IMG/VR virus record: IMGVR_UViG_3300027730_000074 | Location: 1-36,303 of that record | Strand: one strand, 5' to 3' | Source of the DNA: a virus | DNA length: 36,303 bases | In this document: piece after piece, positions 7,886 through 15,149 of the stretch | Position numbering within the stretch: position 1 is the first letter of the stretch | Layout: the number at the start of each line of letters is the position of its first letter | Program-made: the position numbers and the translations under genes | The notes under the pieces: generated by a model | Seen by the model: only the letters and a program-made list of their open reading frames with translations | Told to the model about the DNA's origin: nothing | Database searches by the model: none

Positions 7886-8321
7886 TAAAAAAATGTTTAA
7901 AATCTTTTCGGTTAATTAAATAACCTTTTGTTTCGCTATTTACATCACCAGCATCTATAAATATTTGAAAGTTATTTTGAGAGATAAGGGTTTTTAGTTT
8001 TTCACTTTTAATGAACCATAGTTCTTTAAGGTAGATAAAATATGTTACAAACCAATCTGACTGTGTGACACTTATTCCAGAAGGGTGGTTTCTGCATTCA
8101 AATTCGACAAAAATATTTCCAGTATCAAATAATGGCGCACATTTAAAATCTGTCTTTATTTCGTAGCTAATTTCTTTATTATTTTTATGCATTATCAAAT
8201 CATACTTATTGTCGTCATTTGACGACACAAAGGTTAAACCTTTTTTCTCCAGAAATGTTTTGATTTCTATTTCACCAGTTTTAGATAGGTGTAAGTCTTT
8301 TTTAAAATTAAAGTTTGCCAT
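7869..8321 (-). CDS. PD-(D/E)XK nuclease-like protein
   Basis: The product is 150 aa. An N-terminal helix with Glu (GEIEIKTFLEKKG) is followed by KYDLIM (Asp41) and YEIKTD (Glu54-x-Lys56), the D...ExK active-site arrangement. Next comes GNIFVEFECRNHPSGI, typical of small phage resolvase or repair-type nucleases. A Bacteroidota-like -7 element (TATATTTG, minus strand 8333-8326) lies just upstream. It probably acts on branched or foreign DNA together with the overlapping HNH protein, by inference. Confidence 0.78.
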   Translation of the reverse strand: MANFNFKKDLHLSKTGEIEIKTFLEKKGLTFVSSNDDNKYDLIMHKNNKEISYEIKTDFKCAPLFDTGNIFVEFECRNHPSGISVTQSDWFVTYFIYLKELWFIKSEKLKTLISQNNFQIFIDAGDVNSETKGYLINRKDFKHFFNVYKV

Positions 8322-8356
8322 AAAACAAATATACTGGTTTTTTTTTAAAAAATAAA

Positions 8357-8366
8357 GATATTTATA
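8357..8366 (+). promoter_or_regulatory. ATATTTATA motif, long-gap class
   Basis: GATATTTATA, 11 nt before the ATG at 8378. Confidence 0.5.
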
Positions 8367-8377
8367 GTTAAAAAGAT

Positions 8378-8833
8378 ATGAGAATAAGAATTACTGAAAG
8401 TCAACTAGAAAGGATTAAATCTAGATTAACTGAGGGCTCATCAGACAAATACAACAAAGATGTAACCATCAAATTTAACGCATACGGTGGTGTAAAGTTT
8501 AATGGTATGGAAATCAACGATATATCACGTATTACAGCTCGTTTATTTTATACCATAGAAATTGAAGCAAGAAGTTGGGGTATAAAAGACATATCATTAT
8601 ACAGTATTGAAGGTCCAGAGGAATTGGAGACTGAAATTGAATTTTACCTAGATGACAACAACACAAAAATTCAACCAATTACTTTTAAGATAGATTGGGA
8701 TAACGTTGAATTAGAAACAGAACGTGGTTCTGGTATTATTTCAATTGACAATGATGTTGAAGTCGATTTAGCCAATGATAATCAAGGTAATTTGGTCGTT
8801 AAAACAGTTACAGTAATTGTTCACACTTTATAA
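8378..8833 (+). CDS. Tagged hypothetical protein (RITESQLERIKSRLTEG)
   Basis: The product is 151 aa. The N-terminus MRIRITESQLERIKSRLTEG is a short helix ending LTE-Gly, closely related in pattern to the N-termini at 10743 and 15150. The rest is an acidic, beta-rich domain (EFYLDDNNTKIQPITFKIDW, ISIDNDVEVDL). No enzyme motif is seen. If the tag is a capsid-targeting peptide, the mature protein would begin at about residue 20. The late-type motif upstream agrees with a virion role. Confidence 0.8.
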   Translation: MRIRITESQLERIKSRLTEGSSDKYNKDVTIKFNAYGGVKFNGMEINDISRITARLFYTIEIEARSWGIKDISLYSIEGPEELETEIEFYLDDNNTKIQPITFKIDWDNVELETERGSGIISIDNDVEVDLANDNQGNLVVKTVTVIVHTL

Positions 8834-8843
8834 TCCAAAAAAT

Positions 8844-8875
8844 TTGATAAATTAAAAAAAAATTCATACCTTTGC
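8844..8875 (+). promoter_or_regulatory. Bacteroidota-type promoter
   Basis: TTTG (8844-8847), 20 nt, TACCTTTG (8868-8875), 13 nt before the ATG at 8889. Confidence 0.78.
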
Positions 8876-8888
8876 AAAAAAAACAGGT

Positions 8889-9473
8889 ATGAAAAAATAT
8901 TTCAGTTTAATTAGTTTAGTTTTACTGTTAGGGTTGGTTTCTTGTGAAAAAGAACTTTTACCTAGTGAGGAATATCCATTTAAAGAACCACAATTTGACA
9001 GTATTACTGGTTTGAGTATGTGGGGTAAATTTTTGGTTGTTGATGGTGTTATGTATGTTGACAACAAAGAAACTGGAGAAAGAAAGGTTTACAGGCATTT
9101 TGTGAATGGGAAAGATTCATCAAGTTTAAGGTGGGGTGGTCCTATGTTTGACATTGAAACCATCATAAAAAATTACACAACATATTCTTTTTACAAACCA
9201 ATAAATTTTCCAGGATACGGTGATTTTATTCTAAATGGAGATTCAACCAAGCAGTATGCTGTTTATCATGTTGGTTTTTATCACACTATAATTGAAGACC
9301 CAGTATATGGTCAATCATTGATGGGTGGTTCTGCTAGACCTTTTAGTGGTCAAACAATAAGTGAGGAAGACAGTTTGGTTGCTCTTCAGATACAGGAGGT
9401 GGAGGGTAGTATTGATGGGTATAATTGCCGTTATTGGACACAACTTACTTTGAAGAAAATTGAGTCGTGGTAA
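8889..9473 (+). CDS. Phage-encoded lipoprotein
   Basis: The product is 194 aa. It has a classic lipoprotein signal: MKKYF, a hydrophobic core SLISLVLLLGLV, and lipobox LVSC with Cys19 as the lipidation site. The mature protein is acidic at its start (CEKELLPSEEYP), a feature associated in Bacteroidota with transport onward to the outer membrane or surface. No known enzyme domain is evident, and the rest is aromatic-rich and probably beta-structured. It has a strong host-type promoter and is followed at once by a convergent gene. A role in superinfection exclusion or host-surface alteration is plausible but inferred. Confidence 0.88.
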   Translation: MKKYFSLISLVLLLGLVSCEKELLPSEEYPFKEPQFDSITGLSMWGKFLVVDGVMYVDNKETGERKVYRHFVNGKDSSSLRWGGPMFDIETIIKNYTTYSFYKPINFPGYGDFILNGDSTKQYAVYHVGFYHTIIEDPVYGQSLMGGSARPFSGQTISEEDSLVALQIQEVEGSIDGYNCRYWTQLTLKKIESW

Positions 9474-9722
9474 TTAGGGTTTAAACGGCAAGAATTCATC
9501 CAATATTGGTACAAGTACTGTGTCTTCGTAGTTAAAAACAATTTTTAGTGATTCTAGTAGTTTATATTTTAGTGATTGGGAATTATTTTCGCCAAGTATG
9601 AAAACACTACCATCGTCTAAAATCATCGCACGTCTAAATCTCATATTGTGCTTTATTCTGGACACTGGATAATTTGATTCTAAAAATTTTTTAATTAGCT
9701 TTTTATCTATATTAGTACTCAT
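9474..9722 (-). CDS. Small hypothetical protein
   Basis: The product is 82 aa, starting MSTNIDKKLIKKFLESNYP. I chose the ATG at 9722 because the ATATTTATG motif ends 3 nt before it; an upstream in-frame start at 9767 would add 15 residues and run through the motif. The N-terminal (L/I)xxxLxSxYP pattern recurs in the protein encoded at 10058-10309, so the two may be distant paralogues. No function is recognised. Confidence 0.65.
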   Translation of the reverse strand: MSTNIDKKLIKKFLESNYPVSRIKHNMRFRRAMILDDGSVFILGENNSQSLKYKLLESLKIVFNYEDTVLVPILDEFLPFKP

Positions 9723-9725
9723 ATT

Positions 9726-9735
9726 CATAAATATT
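9726..9735 (-). promoter_or_regulatory. ATATTTATG motif, short-gap class
   Basis: The minus-strand AATATTTATG ends 3 nt before the ATG at 9722. Confidence 0.4.
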
Positions 9736-9746
9736 CGATTAATTAC

Positions 9747-10061
9747 ATGAAAAAATTTGACAATCATGTTTATATGTTAATTTGTGAAGTAACTTTGAAG
9801 CTTTACAAAGAAACAAATTGCATGTCGCATTCAAGTTATTGTAGGTTAATGTCGGCTTCTTTAAAAGACGGTGTATTATCCAAAAAAGAGATTAAACACA
9901 TTTCTATTATTTCTGATGTCTTAGGGAATGTTTTTTCTTTTAGTGACGAAGAATGTGGTGAATATATTTCAGCATACTTTTTTCTAGAAAAATATGAGAA
10001 GTTTGAAGAGCCTGTCAGATTGGTTCAAGAGTTTTTTCCAAACTGTGGAGAGGTTATTTAA
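9747..10061 (+). CDS. Small hypothetical protein
   Basis: The product is 104 aa and largely helical, with scattered Cys (CEVT, NCMSH, YCRLM, EECGEY, NCGEV). No domain is recognised. It starts divergently from the minus-strand gene at 9722 with a 24-nt gap, and its stop overlaps the convergent gene ending at 10058. I see no clear promoter of its own. Confidence 0.6.
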   Translation: MKKFDNHVYMLICEVTLKLYKETNCMSHSSYCRLMSASLKDGVLSKKEIKHISIISDVLGNVFSFSDEECGEYISAYFFLEKYEKFEEPVRLVQEFFPNCGEVI

Positions 10062-10309
10062 TAGATTGATTTCACCTTTATTTCACCTTTTTGATACCTT
10101 TTTCTTTTGTTTTCCAAGAATCCTTCAACAGTTGCTTTTATTATTGCATCACTCATCGCTGGATAAAATATTATATTTATTGCGTCTATGACAGTTGTAA
10201 GGGCTCTTTTATTGCTTCTTACGTTGCCACAAACGTACAAATAAATAACCAAATGTTCATTAGGGTATTCACTATCTAAATATTTCCAAATAATTTCTGA
10301 ATCAGACAT
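10058..10309 (-). CDS. Small hypothetical protein, possible paralogue of the 9474-9722 product
   Basis: The product is 83 aa, starting MSDSEIIWKYLDSEYPNEHL. The N-terminal pattern resembles that of the 82-aa protein encoded at 9474-9722. The centre carries FYPAMSDAIIKATVEGFLE, and the C-terminus is basic. No known function. It is divergent from the thioredoxin gene. Confidence 0.6.
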   Translation of the reverse strand: MSDSEIIWKYLDSEYPNEHLVIYLYVCGNVRSNKRALTTVIDAINIIFYPAMSDAIIKATVEGFLENKRKRYQKGEIKVKSIY

Positions 10310-10331
10310 TGATTATTACAAAATTGTTTTG

Positions 10332-10341
10332 TATATTTATA
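10332..10341 (+). promoter_or_regulatory. ATATTTATA motif, long-gap class
   Basis: TATATTTATA, 28 nt before the thioredoxin ATG. Its sequence also contains TATAAATA on the opposite strand, facing the divergent gene. Confidence 0.45.
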
Positions 10342-10369
10342 ACTATAACAAAAAATAAAAATTAAGTAA

Positions 10370-10693
10370 ATGGCATTAGAAGTAACAGACAACACATTAG
10401 AAAGTGTTTTAAACGAAAAAGAAGTAACCGTATTAGATTTTTGGGCACCATGGTGCGGTCCATGTAGGTTGTTAGGCCCAGTAATTGATGAAATATCTAA
10501 TAAATTCAAAGACAACGAAAAAATCAACATTGTTAAAGTTAATGTTGATGAGAATTCTGAGGCCGCTGTTAAATATGGTATTAGGGGTATTCCAACGGTA
10601 ATCTTTATCAAAAACGGTGAAATTGTTGAGAGGTTTAGCGGTTTTAAACCAAAGAACGAGATTGAAGATAAGATAAACAATATCTTATTATAA
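10370..10693 (+). CDS. trxA: Thioredoxin
   Basis: The product is 107 aa, the normal length for thioredoxin. The active site is FWAPWCGPCR with Cys29 and Cys32 and the conserved Trp before it. The cis-proline segment GIRGIPTVIFIKNGE is intact. It is a cytoplasmic disulfide reductase. In phages it can serve ribonucleotide reductase or the DNA polymerase as a processivity factor; neither partner is in the window. A perfect terminator follows the stop. Confidence 0.95.
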   Translation: MALEVTDNTLESVLNEKEVTVLDFWAPWCGPCRLLGPVIDEISNKFKDNEKINIVKVNVDENSEAAVKYGIRGIPTVIFIKNGEIVERFSGFKPKNEIEDKINNILL

Positions 10694-10697
10694 TCAA

Positions 10698-10719
10698 GGG
10701 CTCATATGAGCCCTTTTTT
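10698..10719 (+). terminator. Rho-independent terminator
   Basis: The 16-nt perfect palindrome GGGCTCATATGAGCCC is followed by T6, directly after trxA. Confidence 0.85.
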
Positions 10720-10729
10720 ATTGTGAATA

Positions 10730-10739
10730 GATATTTATT
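10730..10739 (+). promoter_or_regulatory. ATATTTATT motif, short-gap class
   Basis: GATATTTATT ends 3 nt before the ATG at 10743 and starts 11 nt after the trxA terminator. Confidence 0.5.
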
Positions 10740-10742
10740 ATT

Positions 10743-11081
10743 ATGAAAAAGAAAATTATAATAACAGAGGGACAGTTTAATCGTTTAAAACAAAATTTGA
10801 ATGAAAGCGCCCATTCAAGCATGGTTAAGAGGATGAAAGAAGAGTTAGACATGAATTATGAAGCGGTTCAAAAATTTGTTCGTGAGGGTGGTGAGTATTA
10901 CGAAACACCAATGATTGAGGTTAAGGCTGATGGTGAGGTTATTTCTCCCAAATCATTGTATGAATATATGAAATATAAATACAATATGGGTGAAGAGTTT
11001 ACAAAACAAGTTATTAAAGATTGGGTTTTTGGGAACATTACAAATAGTTATCAATTAACAAAAAATGTGACTATGAATTAG
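10743..11081 (+). CDS. Tagged hypothetical protein (IIITEGQFNRLKQNLNES)
   Basis: The product is 112 aa. The N-terminus MKKKIIITEGQFNRLKQNLNES matches in pattern the tags at 8378 and 15150 and ends LNE-Ser, a T4-like prohead protease context. The remainder is a mixed, acidic domain (DMNYEAVQKFVREGGEYY) with no enzyme motif. It is the first of three closely spaced genes (4 nt and 1 nt gaps) in one transcription unit starting from the motif 3 nt upstream. Confidence 0.8.
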   Translation: MKKKIIITEGQFNRLKQNLNESAHSSMVKRMKEELDMNYEAVQKFVREGGEYYETPMIEVKADGEVISPKSLYEYMKYKYNMGEEFTKQVIKDWVFGNITNSYQLTKNVTMN

Positions 11082-11085
11082 AGTT

Positions 11086-11406
11086 ATGGATTTAAAAGTT
11101 AAAATAAGGCAAGTTCTTAATGAACAATATGGTGGGTTTAAGAGTGATTTAGAACATGAATACGAGATTAAACTTACTGAAAACCTTATGACCAAATCCA
11201 TTAAAAAAAGAAAAGTTTGGGCTACATATAATCAAATTATTTTAGAGCTTAAACATTCAATAAAGAATATGTTAAAAGTTAAAGAAATACAATACAAGTT
11301 AACTGAAGAAAATAGTACAAATGATTCAATTATTGAAAGCATGGAAGACTTGAAAACATTTACACCAGAGTTAGAAAGGTTATATTACAAGATAAAAAAT
11401 TTTTAG
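11086..11406 (+). CDS. Tagged small protein
   Basis: The product is 106 aa and helical. It starts MDLKVKIRQVLNEQ, a basic amphipathic helix with an LxE site. The remainder is Lys-rich with likely coiled coil (ELKHSIKNMLKVKEIQYKL). No known domain. It sits between another tagged protein and the heptosyltransferase-like gene, with 1 nt to the next start. Confidence 0.75.
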   Translation: MDLKVKIRQVLNEQYGGFKSDLEHEYEIKLTENLMTKSIKKRKVWATYNQIILELKHSIKNMLKVKEIQYKLTEENSTNDSIIESMEDLKTFTPELERLYYKIKNF

Positions 11407-11407
11407 A

Positions 11408-12433
11408 GTGAATCATTTTAAGGTTAGTTATGTTACTACTTTACCAAAAGAAGGAAACGCACCTAGAGTTACTATTTTTGGGGATGAACTTAAAAAATAC
11501 AAAGTATGTTTTTATGAACTTAATCGTGGGTTGGTAACTTCTGGTTTTTGTGAAACAAATCAAACAATAATCGGAAAAACAAAACAATGGTTTACTGAGT
11601 GGATAATCATAATCGAAGATGAGAATGGTGTTCCAGCATTTCATGAGTATTTTAATCCAAAAGGTAAAAAGGTTTTTATTAAAATGGATTCGTATGCTTT
11701 AGGTGATAATATTGCTTGGATGCCATATGTTGAAGAATTTAGGAAAAAACATGAATGTACTGTTATTTGTTCCACTTTTTATAATAATTTGTTTATTGAT
11801 TCATATCCAGAAATAATATTTGCAAAACCAAATACACAAATTGATAATGTTTATGTGCAGTATTACATTGGTGCCAGCGATGATGATAACCCATATTATT
11901 CTCCAGTTAAATTTAGCAAAGTTCCGTTACAAATAGTCGCTACTGATATATTGGGGTTGGATAGGCATGAAATAAGACCAGATTTGAGTATATTATGTAA
12001 ACATTTACATCCAAAGATAGATGGGGATTATGTTACTTTATCTGAATATGGTAGTTCAGATATCAAAAAATGGAAAGCAGAAGATGGTTGGCAAAAGGTG
12101 GTTGATTATTTAACTTCTACAGGTATTAAAGTTTTGGTTATTTCAAAAGAACCAACAAACTTAAAAAATGTTATTGATGCGACTGGTGATGTACCTTTGG
12201 AAAATAGGGTATTAGACATTTATCACGCAAAGGCACATTTGGGGGTTAGTTCTGGGTTAAGTTGGTTGGCATGGGCAGTTGGTACACACGTAGTTATGAT
12301 TAGTGATTTTACACCTAAATGGCATGAATTTCAGACAAATATAAGCAGATTTTGTGCTAGTGATTTAGATAGCATAAATTATTCGGTTGATACTCAGACA
12401 AAAATAGAAGATGTTATTCAAAAGTTTGGTTAA
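11408..12433 (+). CDS. Autotransporter O-heptosyltransferase-like glycosyltransferase (GT9 type)
   Basis: The product is 341 aa. The central and C-terminal segments match the bacterial autotransporter heptosyltransferase (BAHT/TibC-type, GT9-like) pattern: YALGDNIAWMPYVEEF, CTVICSTFYNNLF, PLQIVATDILGL, EIRPDL, and then LGVSSGLSWLAWAVG followed by VVMISDF. These enzymes transfer heptose to protein Ser residues. The start is GTG at 11408, 1 nt after the upstream stop. In a phage it could glycosylate a virion protein or a host surface protein; the acceptor is unknown. No transmembrane segment, so it is cytoplasmic. Confidence 0.85.
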   Translation: MNHFKVSYVTTLPKEGNAPRVTIFGDELKKYKVCFYELNRGLVTSGFCETNQTIIGKTKQWFTEWIIIIEDENGVPAFHEYFNPKGKKVFIKMDSYALGDNIAWMPYVEEFRKKHECTVICSTFYNNLFIDSYPEIIFAKPNTQIDNVYVQYYIGASDDDNPYYSPVKFSKVPLQIVATDILGLDRHEIRPDLSILCKHLHPKIDGDYVTLSEYGSSDIKKWKAEDGWQKVVDYLTSTGIKVLVISKEPTNLKNVIDATGDVPLENRVLDIYHAKAHLGVSSGLSWLAWAVGTHVVMISDFTPKWHEFQTNISRFCASDLDSINYSVDTQTKIEDVIQKFG

Positions 12434-12446
12434 TTGGGACTTTGAA

Positions 12447-12456
12447 GATATTTATA
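12447..12456 (+). promoter_or_regulatory. ATATTTATA motif, long-gap class
   Basis: GATATTTATA, 32 nt before the ATG at 12489. Confidence 0.5.
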
Positions 12457-12488
12457 GTTAAATAACAATTCTATTTTAAAATACGCTT

Positions 12489-12830
12489 ATGAGGGATTTT
12501 AATTTGTTATTATCACCCATAAAAGGTAAAAAGTCTACACTAGATAAAGCGTACCAACAGCATGTGGTTAATATCATAAAAACATTGAGTGACGAGGAGG
12601 AAGCTAGGTGGGAAATTTATAGTGTTATATTTCAACAGCTTATGAATTATGACCAAACTGATACCATAAAAGAGATAAAGTACAGATTAACAGATGGTGA
12701 GAATCCTAATGTTGTTTTTCTTGATGTTTTAGAAAGAGATTCTGATAATTTTGACAGTTTGACTTGGTTTTTGAAGCGTAGGATTGAGGAATATTTGGAT
12801 GAAGATTTGATGAAAAGATTTCTTCCATAG
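12489..12830 (+). CDS. Hypothetical protein
   Basis: The product is 113 aa, acidic and helical. It contains DKAYQQHVVNIIKTLSDEEE and WFLKRRIEEYLDEDL segments. It has no recognised domain and no (L/I)xE tag at the very start. It is a single gene between an ATATTTATA motif and a host-type promoter for the next gene. Confidence 0.7.
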   Translation: MRDFNLLLSPIKGKKSTLDKAYQQHVVNIIKTLSDEEEARWEIYSVIFQQLMNYDQTDTIKEIKYRLTDGENPNVVFLDVLERDSDNFDSLTWFLKRRIEEYLDEDLMKRFLP

Positions 12831-12831
12831 T

Positions 12832-12863
12832 CTTGTCTTGTTTAAATTATTTTAGTATCATTG
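12832..12863 (+). promoter_or_regulatory. Bacteroidota-type promoter, one mismatch
   Basis: CTTG (12832-12835), 20 nt, TATCATTG (12856-12863, one mismatch to TAnnTTTG), 13 nt before the ATG at 12877. Confidence 0.5.
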
Positions 12864-12876
12864 TTTAAAATATGTT

Positions 12877-14289
12877 ATGAAAGAAGCAACAGTAACAGAT
12901 AGGTTAACTTTTTTGGCTGAACAGTTTGATGTTTTTGAAAACATTGGTTCTGAAACCACTAATTTAATGTTAAAAAATCTTTTAGATTTAGGGTTTCAAG
13001 GGGTTCCAATTTTAACAAATACTGGAGAACTTATTGCTATTGATTCTACGAAATTTAATGAAAAGGGTAGAAAGCTAAAAAAGATTAGTGTTATTTCAAA
13101 TGTTTTTGCGGATATGGTTATGGCTGACCCAACAGAAAACAAGATGTATTTGCAGTGGATGTTAAACACTTTCGCCAGATACATAAAGGCTGGTAGTGAG
13201 AAGGATATTGCACAAGCTTCTAGATTTGTTACTGAAGATTTACCTCAAGCTAACACTTATCTAGTTATGTTTGAAGACAACAAGCGTAAAAAGAAGTTTA
13301 AAGAGTTGTGTTCTGTTAGCTATAGTCTTAAACACATAAACGACCCTACTAATATCAATCAGTATAAGTCATTGGCTCAATTGTTTGATGCTGTAGACCC
13401 ATTTATTGAAAGGGAACCTAGTGCTGTAGAAAGAACAATAAATAAATTTGTTGAATCTGGCCAAGCTGAAATACCAGTAAAAGATAGGAAATTTACATTG
13501 TTTATTCCAAAGACAACTGCGGCAAATGTTATATTTGATAAATTTGCTAACTGGTGTACTGCAAAAGAAGGTAATGGAATGTTTAAAAACTACACTCAAA
13601 ACTATAAAAAACCTAACGGCAAAAACTCAGATATTTATATCATAATAAACAATAAATTCTTCTCAAAAGAATCGGATGAATTGTTTCAAATACACTTTGA
13701 AACGGGTCAATTGAAGGACAGAAGAAACGCTCAGAACGTTGGAATTTATGAAAATGTTTTAGTGGAAAGTGAAGGCTTGAGCAATTTCTTTTACGAAGAA
13801 TTAATGGGAATGGCAAAAGAATACAAAAAAGGGTTAGATACAAACAAATATTTAGATTTTCTAATAAAGTTTGGGTTTGCTGAAAGTTTATTTGAAATGT
13901 ATGACGAGAACGTACCAACAATAAAAATCATGAAAAGAGAAGTACCAAAACTACCTGATATGAGCAAATTTAAAACGTTAGACCAGCTTATTATAACTGG
14001 CGCTGGCTTGGTTGATTTGCATCCATCTGTGGGTGATTTAACAAATCTTGAGATGTTGGTATTGACGGATAACAAGATAAAAAAATTACCTAGTGAGATT
14101 GGGAAACTTAAAAACCTTGTTTTTTTAAACCTGACTGGAAATCGAATTACTGAAATACCGTCTGAAATTTCTTATTTAGACAAAAGCAATGGTGGTTCGT
14201 TACACAGACTAGGCGTAAGAGAGCAAGACATAGGGGCTGAAAATTACAGTAAATTAAAAAGTTTGTTACCGCAAACTTTAATAAACTAA
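12877..14289 (+). CDS. Leucine-rich-repeat phage protein
   Basis: The product is 470 aa. The N-terminal 340 residues hold conserved-looking aromatic segments (NKMYLQWMLNTFARYIK, FANWCTAKEGNGMF, ELFQIHFETGQLKDRR) but no enzyme motif I can name. Residues about 358-440 contain leucine-rich repeats, including LTNLEMLVLTDNKIKKLPSEI and LKNLVFLNLTGNRITEIPSEI, with a 23-residue period typical of protein-binding LRRs. A terminator follows. The LRR arm is probably for binding a host or virion partner; this is inference. Confidence 0.8.
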   Translation: MKEATVTDRLTFLAEQFDVFENIGSETTNLMLKNLLDLGFQGVPILTNTGELIAIDSTKFNEKGRKLKKISVISNVFADMVMADPTENKMYLQWMLNTFARYIKAGSEKDIAQASRFVTEDLPQANTYLVMFEDNKRKKKFKELCSVSYSLKHINDPTNINQYKSLAQLFDAVDPFIEREPSAVERTINKFVESGQAEIPVKDRKFTLFIPKTTAANVIFDKFANWCTAKEGNGMFKNYTQNYKKPNGKNSDIYIIINNKFFSKESDELFQIHFETGQLKDRRNAQNVGIYENVLVESEGLSNFFYEELMGMAKEYKKGLDTNKYLDFLIKFGFAESLFEMYDENVPTIKIMKREVPKLPDMSKFKTLDQLIITGAGLVDLHPSVGDLTNLEMLVLTDNKIKKLPSEIGKLKNLVFLNLTGNRITEIPSEISYLDKSNGGSLHRLGVREQDIGAENYSKLKSLLPQTLIN

Positions 14290-14293
14290 ATTA

Positions 14294-14320
14294 AGCCCCA
14301 GAAAATTTCTGGGGTTTTTT
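14294..14320 (+). terminator. Rho-independent terminator
   Basis: CCCCAGAAAATTTCTGGGG stem followed by T6, 5 nt after the LRR gene stop. Confidence 0.85.
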
Positions 14321-14351
14321 ATTTAATAACGAATTTTAAAAACAAAAAAAA

Positions 14352-14861
14352 ATGAAATGGAAAAGAAATGATGAGGTAATAAAAATACCTATTGTGGATT
14401 ACTTAAGCGAGCTTTTTGACAAAGAGCTTGAGAAAGGTTACACTTTAAAAGTATCGATTGGGACTGACTCTCAAAAGGCTAGCAAAGGAGCTTATAAGTT
14501 TGCAACAGTTATACTTATAAGAATGTTTGAAGATTTAGGCGGTGGAGTTACTGTTGGTCGTGGTGGTATGGTGATTTCTTCAACTTATTACAATGATTTT
14601 AAAGCTAAGAACAAAGAATTGGTAAATGAAAGAATGGTATTTGAAGTTAGCAAATCAATTGAGGTTGCTTATGCGATAGCTCCTTTATTGGACTTATATG
14701 AAATTCCATTAGAGGTTCACGCTGATATAAATCCAAACCCAAGTTATGAGTCTAATAAAGCTTTACAACAAGCCGTTGGTTATATATTAGGTATGGGTTA
14801 TAACTTTAAAGTTAAACCAGATGCGTATGCAGCTTCAAATGCAGCCGACAATAAATGTTAA
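14352..14861 (+). CDS. YkuK/DUF458-family RNase H-like protein
   Basis: The product is 169 aa. VSIGTDSQ near 38-45 matches the first acidic strand of the YkuK (DUF458) RNase H-like fold. HADINPNPSYESNK near 124-137 gives the second acidic motif, and KPDAYAASNAADNK at the C-terminus is the family's hallmark ending. The length fits the family. The members' biochemical role is poorly known; a nuclease is predicted from the fold. It lies between a terminator and a host-type promoter, so it is transcribed from a promoter that I cannot identify clearly. Confidence 0.82.
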   Translation: MKWKRNDEVIKIPIVDYLSELFDKELEKGYTLKVSIGTDSQKASKGAYKFATVILIRMFEDLGGGVTVGRGGMVISSTYYNDFKAKNKELVNERMVFEVSKSIEVAYAIAPLLDLYEIPLEVHADINPNPSYESNKALQQAVGYILGMGYNFKVKPDAYAASNAADNKC

Positions 14862-14894
14862 CTTGTAATTTATTAAAAAAAAGTAGTATGTTTG
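14862..14894 (+). promoter_or_regulatory. Bacteroidota-type promoter
   Basis: CTTG (14862-14865), 21 nt, TATGTTTG (14887-14894), 14 nt before the ATG at 14909. It argues against using the ATG at 14888, which lies inside the -7 element. Confidence 0.6.
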
Positions 14895-14908
14895 TAAAAA
14901 ATTTAAAA

Positions 14909-15034
14909 ATGAACAGGTACGCTCTTAAAAATAGTATTGGTGAGACAATATCTTACACAATGGCTAATTCACTTATTGAAGCTCAAGAATATTTTACCGA
15001 GGTAAAAAAACTTAGTCTAAATCAATTGGTTTAA
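14909..15034 (+). CDS. Very small hypothetical protein
   Basis: The product is 41 aa, MNRYALKNSIGETISY... to ...LSLNQLV. It has its own host-type promoter and a well-formed reading frame. The ATG at 14888 in the same frame would add 7 residues but lies in the promoter. The sequence looks like a short beta-hairpin followed by a helix (ANSLIEAQEYFTEVKKLS), as in small phage regulators. Function is unknown. Confidence 0.6.
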   Translation: MNRYALKNSIGETISYTMANSLIEAQEYFTEVKKLSLNQLV

Positions 15035-15106
15035 ATATTTACTATAGTAGAGGTTAGCCAAGCTTAAAAGATTTTTAAGTTATTGGTATCTTTTTACCAA
15101 AGTTAA
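15035..15106. other. Intergenic stretch with two small hairpins
   Basis: CTTAAAAGATTTTTAAG and TTGGTATCTTTTTACCAA can each fold into a short stem. Neither is followed by a clear T-run on the plus strand. They may be leader structure or weak terminators. Confidence 0.35.
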
Positions 15107-15116
15107 CATATTTATT
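15107..15116 (+). promoter_or_regulatory. ATATTTATT motif, long-gap class
   Basis: CATATTTATT, 33 nt before the ATG at 15150. Confidence 0.4.
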
Positions 15117-15149
15117 AGTAAGAATAAGATTTTATAAAACCTTAAGCAA

